In this document: in pieces, positions 8,223-16,784 of the stretch
How positions within the stretch are numbered: position 1 is the first letter of the stretch
Layout of the letters: every line of letters begins with the position of its first letter
DNA from: DATFMH01 sp035267045
GTDB lineage: Bacteria > Bacteroidota > Rhodothermia > Balneolales > DATFMH01
Length of the DNA: 34,154 nt
NCBI GenBank assembly: GCA_035267045.1
Contig: DATFMH010000044.1
Coordinates: 1-34,154 of the forward strand
Reading direction: 5' to 3'
The notes under the pieces: generated by a model
Database searches by the model: none
What the model was told of the DNA's origin: nothing
The model's input: the letters and a program-made list of their open reading frames with translations, nothing else
Program-made: the position numbers and the translations under genes

Positions 8223-9269
8223 ATGAAAAAAACCGTACGGATATCATTGCTCGTCGTAGTATGTTTTAGCCTCGGTTTATCCACTGTAAGCCTGGCACAA
8301 CGACAAAAAACACGTCCGGGGCAATTACCATCCTGGGTCAAAGATCCATCAAGCATTTACAACACCAATGAATATCTCATGGCAGTCGGCAGCGGATCGA
8401 ATCTGCAGGATGCTCAGAATAAGGCCCTCGGAAGTCTTACCAAGCTGTTTCAATCAAAAGTTAAGGTAAATCAGAAATTGATAGACGATTATAGGGAGAC
8501 TTCTCGTAATGATAAAATAACCACCGATCGTGTCACACAGCTTCTATCAGTAACAGAAGCCGGATCCCGCCAAAACCTGATGAACGCAAAAGTATTAAAG
8601 AAATATACGGCTATAGATGGAACGTCATATGTTCTTGTCGGGATGAAAAGGCAAGAGACAGCCACACTCTATTCATCAGAAATATCCAGAAATGAAAGAC
8701 TTTTAAACAATTATGAACAACAAATAAATAGAGAAAACAATTTATTACAACGTCTCGCACTCATAAAAAAGGCCCTGATTCTGTTGAGTGTCAACGATAA
8801 TCTAAAAACTCAACGGGATATTTTGCTCGGCAAAAAGACAGGCGGCATGAATAAAAATGTTAAAGCCCGACTTGAAAGAGAGTATCAAAATCTTCGAAGA
8901 AGATCACTCATTTATGTAACAGGCAAAAATGTACCCAATGTAATTAAGATATCCATTGGTAAAGTCTTGAAAAATGAGGGCTTCACAGTTTCTCCGATAG
9001 CCAATAAAGCCATAATTCATGCTGTGGTCTATTACACATACAAAGATATGGATCTCAAGAGAAAAGACGCTCATTTTATTCATTGGTCCTTGAATATTCA
9101 AATGATTGATGTTGAAAGTGGTAAGAAACTTAAAGAATTCAGTATGGAAGGCCGTGACGGCGGATTATCAGAGCAGGGAGCCTTGTCACGATCTGAACAT
9201 ACCATAGATGAAAAATTACACCATGAATTCAAATCCTTTATTCAGCAAGAACTGTTAAGCATCAACTAA
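8223..9269 (+). CDS. LPP20-family secreted protein
   Basis: I choose the ATG at 8223, because AAGAGG lies nine bases before it and it begins a clean signal peptide (MKKTVRISLLVVVCFSLG, cleavage after SLA, about residue 25). A longer reading from 8184 overlaps the previous gene and spoils the signal. The 348-residue product lacks a lipobox and should be periplasmic. Residues about 35-130 carry the LPP20 pattern: PSWVKDP, YLMAVGSGSNLQDAQNKALGS, then a helical segment. The rest is helical, then mixed. LPP20-like domains occur in outer-membrane and flagellar-associated proteins, but no flagellar gene is nearby. The gap to the COG3014 gene is 13 bp and to the lpoB-like gene 19 bp, so co-transcription is very likely. 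Confidence 0.8.
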   Translation: MKKTVRISLLVVVCFSLGLSTVSLAQRQKTRPGQLPSWVKDPSSIYNTNEYLMAVGSGSNLQDAQNKALGSLTKLFQSKVKVNQKLIDDYRETSRNDKITTDRVTQLLSVTEAGSRQNLMNAKVLKKYTAIDGTSYVLVGMKRQETATLYSSEISRNERLLNNYEQQINRENNLLQRLALIKKALILLSVNDNLKTQRDILLGKKTGGMNKNVKARLEREYQNLRRRSLIYVTGKNVPNVIKISIGKVLKNEGFTVSPIANKAIIHAVVYYTYKDMDLKRKDAHFIHWSLNIQMIDVESGKKLKEFSMEGRDGGLSEQGALSRSEHTIDEKLHHEFKSFIQQELLSIN

Positions 9270-9288
9270 CATCAAAAGAGAACGTGAA

Positions 9289-9897
9289 ATGAAAAGTATA
9301 CTTTATATGACGCTCGGCGGGCTATTTATACTTATATCCGGGTGTGCAACTCAAAAAGTTACGAGGGTTTCGGAAGACACGACTACCGACCTCTCCGGTT
9401 TGTGGAACGACACCGATGCCAGGCTGGTCTCTATGGAAATGATTAAAAATGTTGTGTCATCACCCTGGCTTGATACATACAGAAATAATCATAAAGGAGA
9501 TGATCCCGTAGTTATCGTTGGTAATGTCCGAAATGAAAGTATGGAACACATCGATACAGAGGTGTTCACCAAAGAACTTGAGCGTGAGCTCATTAACTCC
9601 GGCGAAGTCAGATTTGTAGCAAGTCCGGAAGAACGGGAGCAAATACGACAGGAACGCGAAGATCAGCAAACCTATGCTTCTTATGAATCCATGAAAAAAC
9701 TTGCCAGGGAATTGGGTGCCGATTACATGCTTATTGGAAATCTTAATTCCATTAGAGACGAATCACTTACCGGGAAAACCTATACAATGTACTACACGAC
9801 TAATCTTGAACTCATTGATATTGAGACAAACGAAAAAGTGTGGATAGGTAATAAGAAAATCAAGAAACTTGTGAAGCGTGGAATATTTCGTCAATAA
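9289..9897 (+). CDS. LpoB-like penicillin-binding-protein activator lipoprotein
   Basis: This 202-residue protein has a short signal peptide with lipobox ISGC (Cys19), a linker, then an LpoB-type domain from about 38. Recognisable blocks are DLSGLWNDTDARLVSMEM, PVVIVGNVRNESMEHIDTEVF, LARELGADYMLIGNL and LELIDIETNEKVWIG. LpoB in enterobacteria is an outer-membrane lipoprotein that stimulates the transglycosylase/transpeptidase PBP1b. In Bacteroidota the partner is unproven, so the role in peptidoglycan synthesis is inference. It is the last gene of the envelope operon. Confidence 0.85.
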   Translation: MKSILYMTLGGLFILISGCATQKVTRVSEDTTTDLSGLWNDTDARLVSMEMIKNVVSSPWLDTYRNNHKGDDPVVIVGNVRNESMEHIDTEVFTKELERELINSGEVRFVASPEEREQIRQEREDQQTYASYESMKKLARELGADYMLIGNLNSIRDESLTGKTYTMYYTTNLELIDIETNEKVWIGNKKIKKLVKRGIFRQ

Positions 9898-9987
9898 TTG
9901 CCAATTGAATTTTCATCTATTGGATGCTGAATGTTGAAAAAATTTGATACTATTTATCAATTTCAATTTCTTTATTATGTACTTCAA

Positions 9988-10020
9988 TTTGTAAACCAGA
10001 TTATTGGCAAGATACTTTTG
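9988..10020 (+). promoter_or_regulatory. Bacteroidota-type promoter of the pncB operon
   Basis: TTTG at 9988-9991, 21 bases, then TACTTTTG at 10013-10020 matches exactly the Bacteroidota housekeeping consensus TTTG-N19-21-TANNTTTG. Transcription would begin near 10027, leaving a leader of about 130 bases before pncB. Confidence 0.7.
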
Positions 10021-10096
10021 TTAATTGTTTTCCTGATAACTATTTACTGAAACTACATTTCCAGATCTCGATTCCTTATATTGATATGATGAAAGA

Positions 10097-10127
10097 TCAC
10101 TTAAAAGTGTTTCTTATCTTTAAGTGA
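10097..10127 (+). promoter_or_regulatory. Inverted repeat in the pncB leader
   Basis: TCACTTAAA (10097-10105) and TTTAAGTGA (10119-10127) are perfect inverted arms 13 bases apart. They lie in the predicted 5' leader, about 30 bases before the pncB ATG. This could be an RNA hairpin or a repressor operator controlling NAD salvage. It does not obviously match the NrtR operator I know, and the regulator is unknown. Confidence 0.4.
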
Positions 10128-10155
10128 CATTATATTAAAAAATATTACGCTGAAT

Positions 10156-11574
10156 ATGAGTTTACTGGATCATAAAGCCCTTTACACAGATTTTTATGAA
10201 CTGACTATGGCTCAGGGTTACTTCCTGTCCGGGAGATCAGAAGCAACGGCCAGTTTTGATTATTTTTTTCGCAAGAATCCTTTTGATGGTGGTTATGTAA
10301 TATTTGCCGGATTAAGCGACCTTCTACCCTATCTTGAGAATTTTACGTTTAATAAAGAAGATATTGAATACCTGGATTCCCTTGGTTTTAACAAAGAATT
10401 TTTGGGATATCTGAAAAATTTTCAATTCAAAGGGGAAATATTTGCTCCCAAAGAGGGGGAAGTCGTTTTTCCCACTGAAACCGTTGTTCGGGTAAAGGGA
10501 AATATTATCGAGACACAGATCGTCGAAACACTGCTTTTAAACATTCTTAATTTTGAATCACTTATAGCAACCAAAGCGTCAAGAATTCGTCAGGTGGCCG
10601 GTGATCGTAAATTTATCGATTTTGGATTGCGGCGTTCTCAGGGATGGGGTGGTATTCAGGCCAGTAAAGCATCTATTGTAGGCGGAGCGGATGCCACATC
10701 CAATGTATATGCGGCTTATGAATATGATCTTGAACCTTCCGGTACACAGGCCCATTCATGGATTCAATCGTTTGATGATGAATTAACGGCATTCCGACAA
10801 TTTGCCGAGTTTTATCCTGACAATTGTGTCCTTCTCGTCGATACGTATAACACACTCAACAGCGGCGTTCCCAATGCCATTAGAGTTGGAAAAGAACTGG
10901 AAAAAAAAGGTCATAAGTTACTGGGAATACGCCTTGACAGTGGTGACCTCGCCTATTTGAGTCGTAAGGCACGTAAAATGCTCGATGATGCCGGTTTAAA
11001 GTATGTCAAGATTGCCGCTTCTAATCAACTGGACGAATACCTGATAAAAAGCCTTATAGACCAGGAAGCCCCCATCGATCTTTTTGGTGTTGGGACACGT
11101 TTGGTTACCGCATACGACTGCCCGGCTCTGGATGGAGTTTATAAATTGAGCATGATAAATAATCGTCCAAAACTCAAGGTTTCGGAAAATATCACCAAGG
11201 TTAATTTACCCGGTGTGAAAAAGGTTATGCGTGTGTATCATAATGAAGGATACTTTTATGGAGACGGTGTCATGCTGGATACGGAAGATGAATTGACTAA
11301 GATATTTCATCCGCATTTTCCCGAAAAAAATGTTGATGTCAGTCAATTTAAAAAAGAAGAAATATTGCATAAAGTAATGGAAAAGGGAAAGATAAAAGCT
11401 GATTTGCCGTCCCCTAATGAAAGTGCACAGTATGCTAAGCAACGCTTATCCCAACTCCAAAAAGAACATCGTAGATTTGAAAATCCACATATTTATAAAG
11501 TAGGATTGAGTGAGAAGCTAATGAATACCAGAAATGAACTTTTGAACATAGCTAAAAAATCCGAGGTACAGTGA
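10156..11574 (+). CDS. pncB: Nicotinate phosphoribosyltransferase
   Basis: This 472-residue protein has the normal family length. It joins nicotinate and PRPP, with ATP hydrolysis, to make nicotinate mononucleotide, the first committed step of the Preiss-Handler NAD pathway. Family blocks are DFYELTMAQGYF near the start, FGLRRSQGWGG, the segment GTQAHSW with the His that is phosphorylated in this family, LLVDTYNT, GIRLDSGDL (phosphate binding) and FGVGTRLVTAYDCPALDGVYKL. The stop lies two bases before the pncA ATG. The leader with its promoter and inverted repeat suggests regulation at this point. Confidence 0.95.
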   Translation: MSLLDHKALYTDFYELTMAQGYFLSGRSEATASFDYFFRKNPFDGGYVIFAGLSDLLPYLENFTFNKEDIEYLDSLGFNKEFLGYLKNFQFKGEIFAPKEGEVVFPTETVVRVKGNIIETQIVETLLLNILNFESLIATKASRIRQVAGDRKFIDFGLRRSQGWGGIQASKASIVGGADATSNVYAAYEYDLEPSGTQAHSWIQSFDDELTAFRQFAEFYPDNCVLLVDTYNTLNSGVPNAIRVGKELEKKGHKLLGIRLDSGDLAYLSRKARKMLDDAGLKYVKIAASNQLDEYLIKSLIDQEAPIDLFGVGTRLVTAYDCPALDGVYKLSMINNRPKLKVSENITKVNLPGVKKVMRVYHNEGYFYGDGVMLDTEDELTKIFHPHFPEKNVDVSQFKKEEILHKVMEKGKIKADLPSPNESAQYAKQRLSQLQKEHRRFENPHIYKVGLSEKLMNTRNELLNIAKKSEVQ

Positions 11575-11576
11575 TC

Positions 11577-12200
11577 ATGATTGCATTATTAGTTGTTGAC
11601 GTACAAAATGATTTTTGTCCCGGAGGGGCATTAGCAATCCCTGATGGAGATAAGATTATTCCTGTTATCAATAAGTTAATTCTTGAATTCGACCACGTAT
11701 TACAAACCCAGGATTGGCATACTTTGCATGATAGTTCATTTGCTTCCTCACATGAAGGAAAAGAGCCATATGAAACGATTAATATGTATTACGGTGAACA
11801 AATACTCTGGCCTGATCACTGTGTACAGGGCAGCAGAGGTGCCAATTTTCATAAAGATCTGAATGCAACAAAGACCGAACTCATTATCCGCAAAGGGTTT
11901 CATCAGGAAATCGATTCATATTCCGCCTTTTTTGAAAATGACCATAAGACTATGACAGGTTTAACCGGGTACTTGCGTGAACGTGATATCAACCGTTTAT
12001 ACATGGCAGGATTGGCAACCGATTTTTGTGTAAAATGGTCAGCGGTTGATGGTATCAAACAAGGTTTTGAAGTCGTTGTCATAGAGGATGCTGTCAGGGG
12101 TATCGATATTGATGGATCTGTTGCAGCTGCCTGGGAAGAAATGGAACAAATAGGTGTCAAGAAAATTCATTCAAATGAAATTTTAAGCGATTTAGACTGA
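11577..12200 (+). CDS. pncA: Nicotinamidase
   Basis: The product hydrolyses nicotinamide to nicotinate, which the preceding gene's enzyme then uses. The 207-residue reading starts at the ATG two bases after the pncB stop. A GTG at 11571 overlapping that stop is an alternative and adds two residues. Visible catalytic residues are Asp8 (VVDVQNDF), Lys106 (IIRKGFH) and Cys151 (LATDFCVKW). The metal site is probably Asp46 and His48 (QDWH) plus His81 (WPDHCVQG). All expected residues are present. It forms one operon with pncB. Confidence 0.95.
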   Translation: MIALLVVDVQNDFCPGGALAIPDGDKIIPVINKLILEFDHVLQTQDWHTLHDSSFASSHEGKEPYETINMYYGEQILWPDHCVQGSRGANFHKDLNATKTELIIRKGFHQEIDSYSAFFENDHKTMTGLTGYLRERDINRLYMAGLATDFCVKWSAVDGIKQGFEVVVIEDAVRGIDIDGSVAAAWEEMEQIGVKKIHSNEILSDLD

Positions 12201-12203
12201 CTC

Positions 12204-13337
12204 TTGCCTCAAAACAATTACACTTCTTTTAGAACATTCGATTATATAATAATTGGGGCCGGATTAGCCGGTTTAAGCCTGGCCGATTCTCTTGTTACCA
12301 AGGGTTGTGATATTGCTGTAATAGATAAAAAAGGTATCGGCGGCGGAGCATCCGGTATTCCCATTGGTATGGCAGATCCGGCGGCCTCCAGGAATGCCAA
12401 CCTGTATTGGGAAACGGAAAAATGCTATGATACCACGCTTGAAAATCTTAACAAACTACAAGAATACAGTAAAAAGCCATTTTTTAAGATTACAGGTGTG
12501 TTGCGTCCCGGTATAACCCACAAAAGAGGCGTTTCCCTTGAACGTTCATTTCATAGACAGGATTGGCCGGATGGCTGGTGTGAGTGGAAGACGGAAGAAA
12601 TGATTAAGGAGATGTCTCCCGAGGTCTACTGTGTTTATGGTGGACTTTGGCACCCCAACAGCATCGCCGTTGCCATACCTGAATATTTAGAAGCGTATCA
12701 TGCCTATTTGAAACAACAAGACGTATCATCTTATATCATCGAAGATTATATATTGAAACAGCAGGATAATTTTTGGATCATTCAAAATCATGACCTGGAA
12801 TTAGTAACCAAAAATATTGTCTTTGCCACCGGAGCCGATACGCTTGATATCAGTTACTGGGCGAAATTGCCCATACACCCGGTAAAAGGTCAGGTTGCAA
12901 TGTTTAAAGTTCCCGATCCCCTGCCCTTTTCTTTTTCATTATCTGGTAATGGATATATAGGCAGAATAGAAGTTCAGAAGTTTATCGTTGGCAGTACCTA
13001 TGAACATGACTTTACTCACAGGGAACCTGATGAATACGGACGGAAATATTTAACACGCAAATTAAAACAGTCATTACCCGGAATTGCTGAAAAAGCGCAA
13101 ATAATAGGACAATGGGCAGAAGTACGGGCATCAACACCTAATCGACTTCCTATCCTGGGTACTCATCATTCATATCCTTCTTTGCATATCATAACCGGGA
13201 TGGGTTCCAAAGGATTACTCTACTCAAAATATACTGCTGATTTAATGGCTGATTACCTGTTAGAAGGTGTTCCCCTAAAAAAGGAGATTGATGTAGAGAG
13301 GATCTACCGGCGCTTTCGCAAGCAGAATTTAATCTGA
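12204..13337 (+). CDS. DAO-family FAD-dependent oxidoreductase (MnmC/ThiO-like)
   Basis: This 377-residue flavoenzyme begins with a Rossmann FAD motif IIIGAGLAGLSLADSL near residue 15 and GGGASGIPIGMADP around 48. HPVKGQV near 230 and WAEVRASTPNRLPILG near 310 are shared with glycine oxidase ThiO and the C-terminal oxidase half of MnmC. The substrate cannot be read from sequence; a secondary amine or amino acid is most likely. The start is a TTG three bases after the pncA stop. The first in-frame ATG would lose the FAD motif, so a non-ATG start is needed. The tight spacing makes it the third gene of the NAD-salvage operon. Confidence 0.8.
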   Translation: MPQNNYTSFRTFDYIIIGAGLAGLSLADSLVTKGCDIAVIDKKGIGGGASGIPIGMADPAASRNANLYWETEKCYDTTLENLNKLQEYSKKPFFKITGVLRPGITHKRGVSLERSFHRQDWPDGWCEWKTEEMIKEMSPEVYCVYGGLWHPNSIAVAIPEYLEAYHAYLKQQDVSSYIIEDYILKQQDNFWIIQNHDLELVTKNIVFATGADTLDISYWAKLPIHPVKGQVAMFKVPDPLPFSFSLSGNGYIGRIEVQKFIVGSTYEHDFTHREPDEYGRKYLTRKLKQSLPGIAEKAQIIGQWAEVRASTPNRLPILGTHHSYPSLHIITGMGSKGLLYSKYTADLMADYLLEGVPLKKEIDVERIYRRFRKQNLI

Positions 13338-13407
13338 TTTTATTCCTTAGGTACACATAAACAGTCATATCAAAAGAAGCGATTACCTTGTGCCGGGTAA
13401 AATCCCC

Positions 13408-14826
13408 TTACTTACCAAGCTTTGATAATGCTGCTAATGCAGCGTTATAACCACACATTCCATGTACACCGCCCCCGGGTGGGGTAGATGAAGAACAAAT
13501 GTATAATCCCTCTCTATCAGTAGCATATGGTATCCATTTCCTGACAGGCCGGGTAAATAACTGCTTAATGTCTTGTACACCACCGTTAATATCGCCTCCA
13601 ATATAATTGGCATTATAAGCCTGGAAATCAGATGTATTCATTTTATGCCGTTTTATAATGGTATTTTTAAAACCGGGTGCAAAGCGCTCTATCTGATTCT
13701 CGATAATAGTAGTCATATCGAATGTCGAGCCATTGGGCACATGACAATAAGCCCATGCTGTGTGTTTACCTTCCGGAGCTCTTGAAGGATCAAATCTGCT
13801 CGGTTGAACCAATAACACAAATGGCTTTTCAGAAATACGCCCTTTCCATACGATCTTCTCAGATTCAACAATTTCATTCATGGTACCCCCCAGGTGAATG
13901 GTACCGGCTTTTTCACAAATCTTTGCTTTAAAAGGAATGGGTTCATCCAGAGCCCAATCCAGTTTAAAAACACCCGGGCCATAACGATACTTCTTAAGCT
14001 TTTTTTGATAGGAAACAGGGAAAGATGATCCGGCGATCTTCAATAATTGCTCGGGAGTGATATCAAATAAAATACTTCGTGCCTGTGGTAAGTCTTTTAT
14101 TTTATCGATCTTCTGTCCGGTAATTAGTTCCCCACCTAATGATTTTAGATGGGATACCAATGCTCTGGTTAATTGTTGAGCGCCGCCTTTAGGCATCGGC
14201 CATCCCTCAACATGACCCAAAATAGCTAATACCATTCCAATAGCAGATGTTGCCATTTTATCCAGGTCCATAATAGCATGGGCCGTCATCCCTGTGAACA
14301 AAGCCTGTGCCCGATATCCTTTAAATAATTTTTTTGCCAGAAAATGTGCCGGCTGGAGTGCAAATATTCCAAATTGAGCCATTGCCAATGGATGTTCGGG
14401 TACGCGTAATGGTCCCAGGAGCTGGTTTTTCAAAAGATCCCATTTTTCAATCAGGAAACCCATCCAGTTTCTGTATCTCTGTGCATCTTCCAATAACGAA
14501 TAGGAGGTTCTTTCAATAGATCTGTCTAAAAAGGCTGCGGTTCCATTATCGAAAGGATGGGCCATGGGTAATTCCGGATGAATCCACTCCAGTCCATATT
14601 TTTCAAGTGGTAATGAGTTGAAATAGGGAGATCCAACAGCAAGAGGATGTACGGCTGAACACACATCATGAGAATATCCGGGTAAAGTCAGGTTCATAGT
14701 ACGAACACCACCACCGGGAATATCGGAGGCTTCGAAAACAGCTACTTTCAATCCTTCCTGTGCTAATTTAATAGCTGCTGACAATCCGTTCGGTCCTGCC
14801 CCAACAATTATAGCATCATAATGCAT
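13408..14826 (-). CDS. CrtI/PYROXD2-like FAD-dependent oxidoreductase
   Basis: This 472-residue protein has an N-terminal FAD motif IIVGAGPNGLSAAIKLAQEG, then FEASDIPGGGVRTM, and the C-terminal signature STPPGGGVHGMCGYNAA. These define the phytoene-desaturase-related group that also includes PYROXD2 and CrtO-like enzymes. The typical reaction is dehydrogenation or oxidation of isoprenoid or other hydrophobic substrates. The exact substrate is unknown. It is separate from the phytoene/squalene synthase gene at 18443, which could supply a substrate. A 20-base motif upstream (14858-14877) recurs before plsC. Confidence 0.75.
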   Translation of the reverse strand: MHYDAIIVGAGPNGLSAAIKLAQEGLKVAVFEASDIPGGGVRTMNLTLPGYSHDVCSAVHPLAVGSPYFNSLPLEKYGLEWIHPELPMAHPFDNGTAAFLDRSIERTSYSLLEDAQRYRNWMGFLIEKWDLLKNQLLGPLRVPEHPLAMAQFGIFALQPAHFLAKKLFKGYRAQALFTGMTAHAIMDLDKMATSAIGMVLAILGHVEGWPMPKGGAQQLTRALVSHLKSLGGELITGQKIDKIKDLPQARSILFDITPEQLLKIAGSSFPVSYQKKLKKYRYGPGVFKLDWALDEPIPFKAKICEKAGTIHLGGTMNEIVESEKIVWKGRISEKPFVLLVQPSRFDPSRAPEGKHTAWAYCHVPNGSTFDMTTIIENQIERFAPGFKNTIIKRHKMNTSDFQAYNANYIGGDINGGVQDIKQLFTRPVRKWIPYATDREGLYICSSSTPPGGGVHGMCGYNAALAALSKLGK

Positions 14827-14857
14827 ATGACTTCCACTTCAAATACAGGTTATAACC

Positions 14858-14877
14858 TTATGACCAATATATAGTTA
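14858..14877 (-). promoter_or_regulatory. Shared upstream motif, copy 1
   Basis: TTATGACCAATATATAGTTA (plus strand) lies about 30 bases upstream of the CrtI-like gene and matches 18 of 20 bases at 16703-16722. On the minus strand both read TAn(n)TTGG, close to the -7 element TANNTTTG, so they may be variant promoters or a regulator site. Confidence 0.35.
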
Positions 14878-14915
14878 AACTAATCTTTTATATTGTTAAA
14901 TGAAGTTACATTAAT

Positions 14916-14950
14916 AAAAAAAAAGCGAAGCAACTTAAAAGTCACTTCGC
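14916..14950 (-). terminator. Terminator of tRNA-Ser
   Basis: On the minus strand GCGAAG and CTTCGC close a long stem that continues through two G-T pairs to a short T loop (14925-14950), followed by nine T (A run 14916-14924). It lies just after the 3' end of the tRNA. Confidence 0.85.
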
Positions 14951-14957
14951 TTTACTG

Positions 14958-15045
14958 CGGAGAGGGAGGGATTCGAACCCTCGGTACCCTTTTGGGGTAC
15001 ACACGCTTTCCAGGCGAGCCCGTTCGACCGCTCCGGCACCTCTCC
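14958..15045 (-). tRNA. tRNA-Ser(GGA)
   Basis: The 88-base minus-strand sequence has a 7-bp acceptor stem (GGAGAGG with CCTCTCC), the long variable arm of class II tRNAs (GTACCCC/GGGTAC), the T-loop GGTTCGAATCC and the anticodon loop CTGGAAA, with anticodon GGA at 15009-15011. The discriminator is G, as in serine tRNAs. The 3' CCA is not encoded. The anticodon stem has one T-T mismatch at its second pair. The tRNA has its own promoter and terminator. Confidence 0.95.
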
Positions 15046-15066
15046 GGGCCGAATATCTTGAAAGGC

Positions 15067-15099
15067 CAAATATAAGAATATTTTTGACCTTAACTCAAA
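15067..15099 (-). promoter_or_regulatory. Bacteroidota-type promoter of tRNA-Ser
   Basis: On the minus strand TTTG (15096-15099), 21 bases and TATATTTG (15067-15074) match the consensus exactly. The predicted start is near 15060, about 15 bases before the tRNA. The promoter abuts the stop codon of the tonB gene, which ends at 15100. Confidence 0.85.
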
Positions 15100-15774
15100 C
15101 TAAATTCCAAATGTGAAAATGTGTTTCGTATATGCCTTCACTTTTTTCCCACCTTGTTCGGCCGGACGGAATCTCCATTGTGCCGCTGCTCTCATTGTAA
15201 CATCAATTATACCGTAATCAATCGTTTTTACGGTATCAAATTTCCCGGTTTTTTTATTGAACAATTTAATTTGAGCTATGGAAACATCAGCAACAGATCC
15301 ATCGGTATTTACAAGGAAGTTAACAATGAGTTCCACTTTAACATTTGCTCTTTTGGCGGCATCGGGAACAGCGGGTTCAACAATTTTTGTAACACTAGGT
15401 GGTCTTTCAGGATTTTTTGCAATTGCACCTTCACCATTATCCCCTCCTTCTTTGAGTTTGGGCATTTTACTAAAATTATCATTACCAATATTATCCAGCT
15501 GAGGTAATTGTTCCTGAATAATTTTGTCGTCAGGTACCTGAACAGGTACAACAGGAGCCGGTGGTAATGGTGGTGTATTTCCCTGTCTCGTAATTCGAAC
15601 ATTATCCAGTACCACAGGTTGTTCCGAAGGCTCAATGGATTGAAAGACAGGCTCTGCTTTGGATTTTGGCCAAAAATTAAAAACGGCTAATAGCAAGATT
15701 TCCGATATGACAATACCTGCCATTATCTTAATATGGTATTCGATATCCCATAAATCTGCTAATTTTAAATTCAT
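15100..15774 (-). CDS. TonB-family energy transducer
   Basis: This 224-residue protein has one transmembrane helix (about 18-34, IMAGIVISEILLLAVFNFW), a Pro-rich periplasmic linker (NTPPLPPAPVVPVQVP) and a TonB C-terminal domain (about 140-224, VKVELIVNFLVNTDGSVADVSI and AAAQWRFRPAEQGGKKVKAY). It should couple the inner-membrane proton gradient to outer-membrane transport. No ExbB/ExbD genes or receptors are nearby. It lies 39 bp after plsC on the same strand and may be co-transcribed with it. Confidence 0.88.
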   Translation of the reverse strand: MNLKLADLWDIEYHIKIMAGIVISEILLLAVFNFWPKSKAEPVFQSIEPSEQPVVLDNVRITRQGNTPPLPPAPVVPVQVPDDKIIQEQLPQLDNIGNDNFSKMPKLKEGGDNGEGAIAKNPERPPSVTKIVEPAVPDAAKRANVKVELIVNFLVNTDGSVADVSIAQIKLFNKKTGKFDTVKTIDYGIIDVTMRAAAQWRFRPAEQGGKKVKAYTKHIFTFGI

Positions 15775-15813
15775 GTAAAAACCAATTGATTAATAACATT
15801 GGTTAGATAGTTA

Positions 15814-16563
15814 TCAAACGTTTTGATGAGCCTTATTCTGATCCCTGATATTAACGAGCTCGTCCTTCATTACACGGTAAGCATACTTTTTCAAATCTGC
15901 CATCGTATCAAAATCATCAGGATCAATGGATTCAAGAATGGACATGTAAATATCTTGTTTAATTGTAAACCGCCAATCATCGGAAGATAATATATTATGA
16001 GTGCCGTCAATTACAATTGGCTGAAGATGAATATTATTTTTTAATGCAATATTAAATGCCCCGTTTTTAAACTTATGTAACTCACCGTCTCTTGATCTGG
16101 TTCCTTCCGGGAAAATAATAACCGGTATATTTTTATTTAGTATGGGAATCATTCGCTCTAGTGCTCTCATAGCTGTTTTTTTATCTCGATCAATGCTGAT
16201 ATGACCGGATAATTTCATGGTCCAACCCATAAAAGGTATATAAAACAGACTTTTTTTTGATACCCATTTAAATGTCCATGGCATTAATGCCTGTAACGGC
16301 ATATCTAAAAAACTCTGATGATTACTTATGAATATAACGGGTTTATGGCGATTATAATTATGAAGGCCGTTTATTTTAATCTTCCAATAAGGATTTATTT
16401 TCAAATATAGTTTACCAACATTTAATAAAATCCAATTTGGTAATCTATAGTACTTGTCAAATGGAAACGAGATTAAATAAGCTAATAGTGCGAAAGGGAA
16501 CATTGTAATAAAGAATATCCCGTAAATCAGCCAAATTATAATACTAATCAGAACACGAATCAT
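15814..16563 (-). CDS. plsC: 1-acyl-sn-glycerol-3-phosphate acyltransferase
   Basis: This 249-residue protein has an N-terminal membrane segment (about 5-30) and the acyltransferase motifs NHQSFLD (the HX4D catalytic motif, near 80) and FPEGTRSRDG (near 150), with PIVIDGT after them. It would transfer an acyl group to lysophosphatidic acid to make phosphatidic acid. Length and motifs are normal. Family members with other lysolipid acceptors look similar, so the exact acceptor is assumed. Confidence 0.88.
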   Translation of the reverse strand: MIRVLISIIIWLIYGIFFITMFPFALLAYLISFPFDKYYRLPNWILLNVGKLYLKINPYWKIKINGLHNYNRHKPVIFISNHQSFLDMPLQALMPWTFKWVSKKSLFYIPFMGWTMKLSGHISIDRDKKTAMRALERMIPILNKNIPVIIFPEGTRSRDGELHKFKNGAFNIALKNNIHLQPIVIDGTHNILSSDDWRFTIKQDIYMSILESIDPDDFDTMADLKKYAYRVMKDELVNIRDQNKAHQNV

Positions 16564-16702
16564 AACCTCTTCAGTACCAGTACAATTATATCTTATTTAT
16601 AAGCTAACAGTTTGAGTTAATATATGTTATCTGAGGTTTTCAAAAAAAGGTAATCGAATATTAAAAAATATACACTCTTATTTCAGTTGGAATCTAATAA
16701 CA

Positions 16703-16722
16703 TTATGACCAACATATACTTA
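16703..16722 (-). promoter_or_regulatory. Shared upstream motif, copy 2
   Basis: TTATGACCAACATATACTTA (plus strand) matches 18 of 20 bases of the motif before the CrtI-like gene. It lies about 140 bases upstream of plsC, in the gap between accC and plsC. Confidence 0.35.
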
Positions 16723-16784
16723 TAAATATTACTCTAAACAAGTAACCATAGATACGCTAATAATAATTGTTCTAATAAATATAT

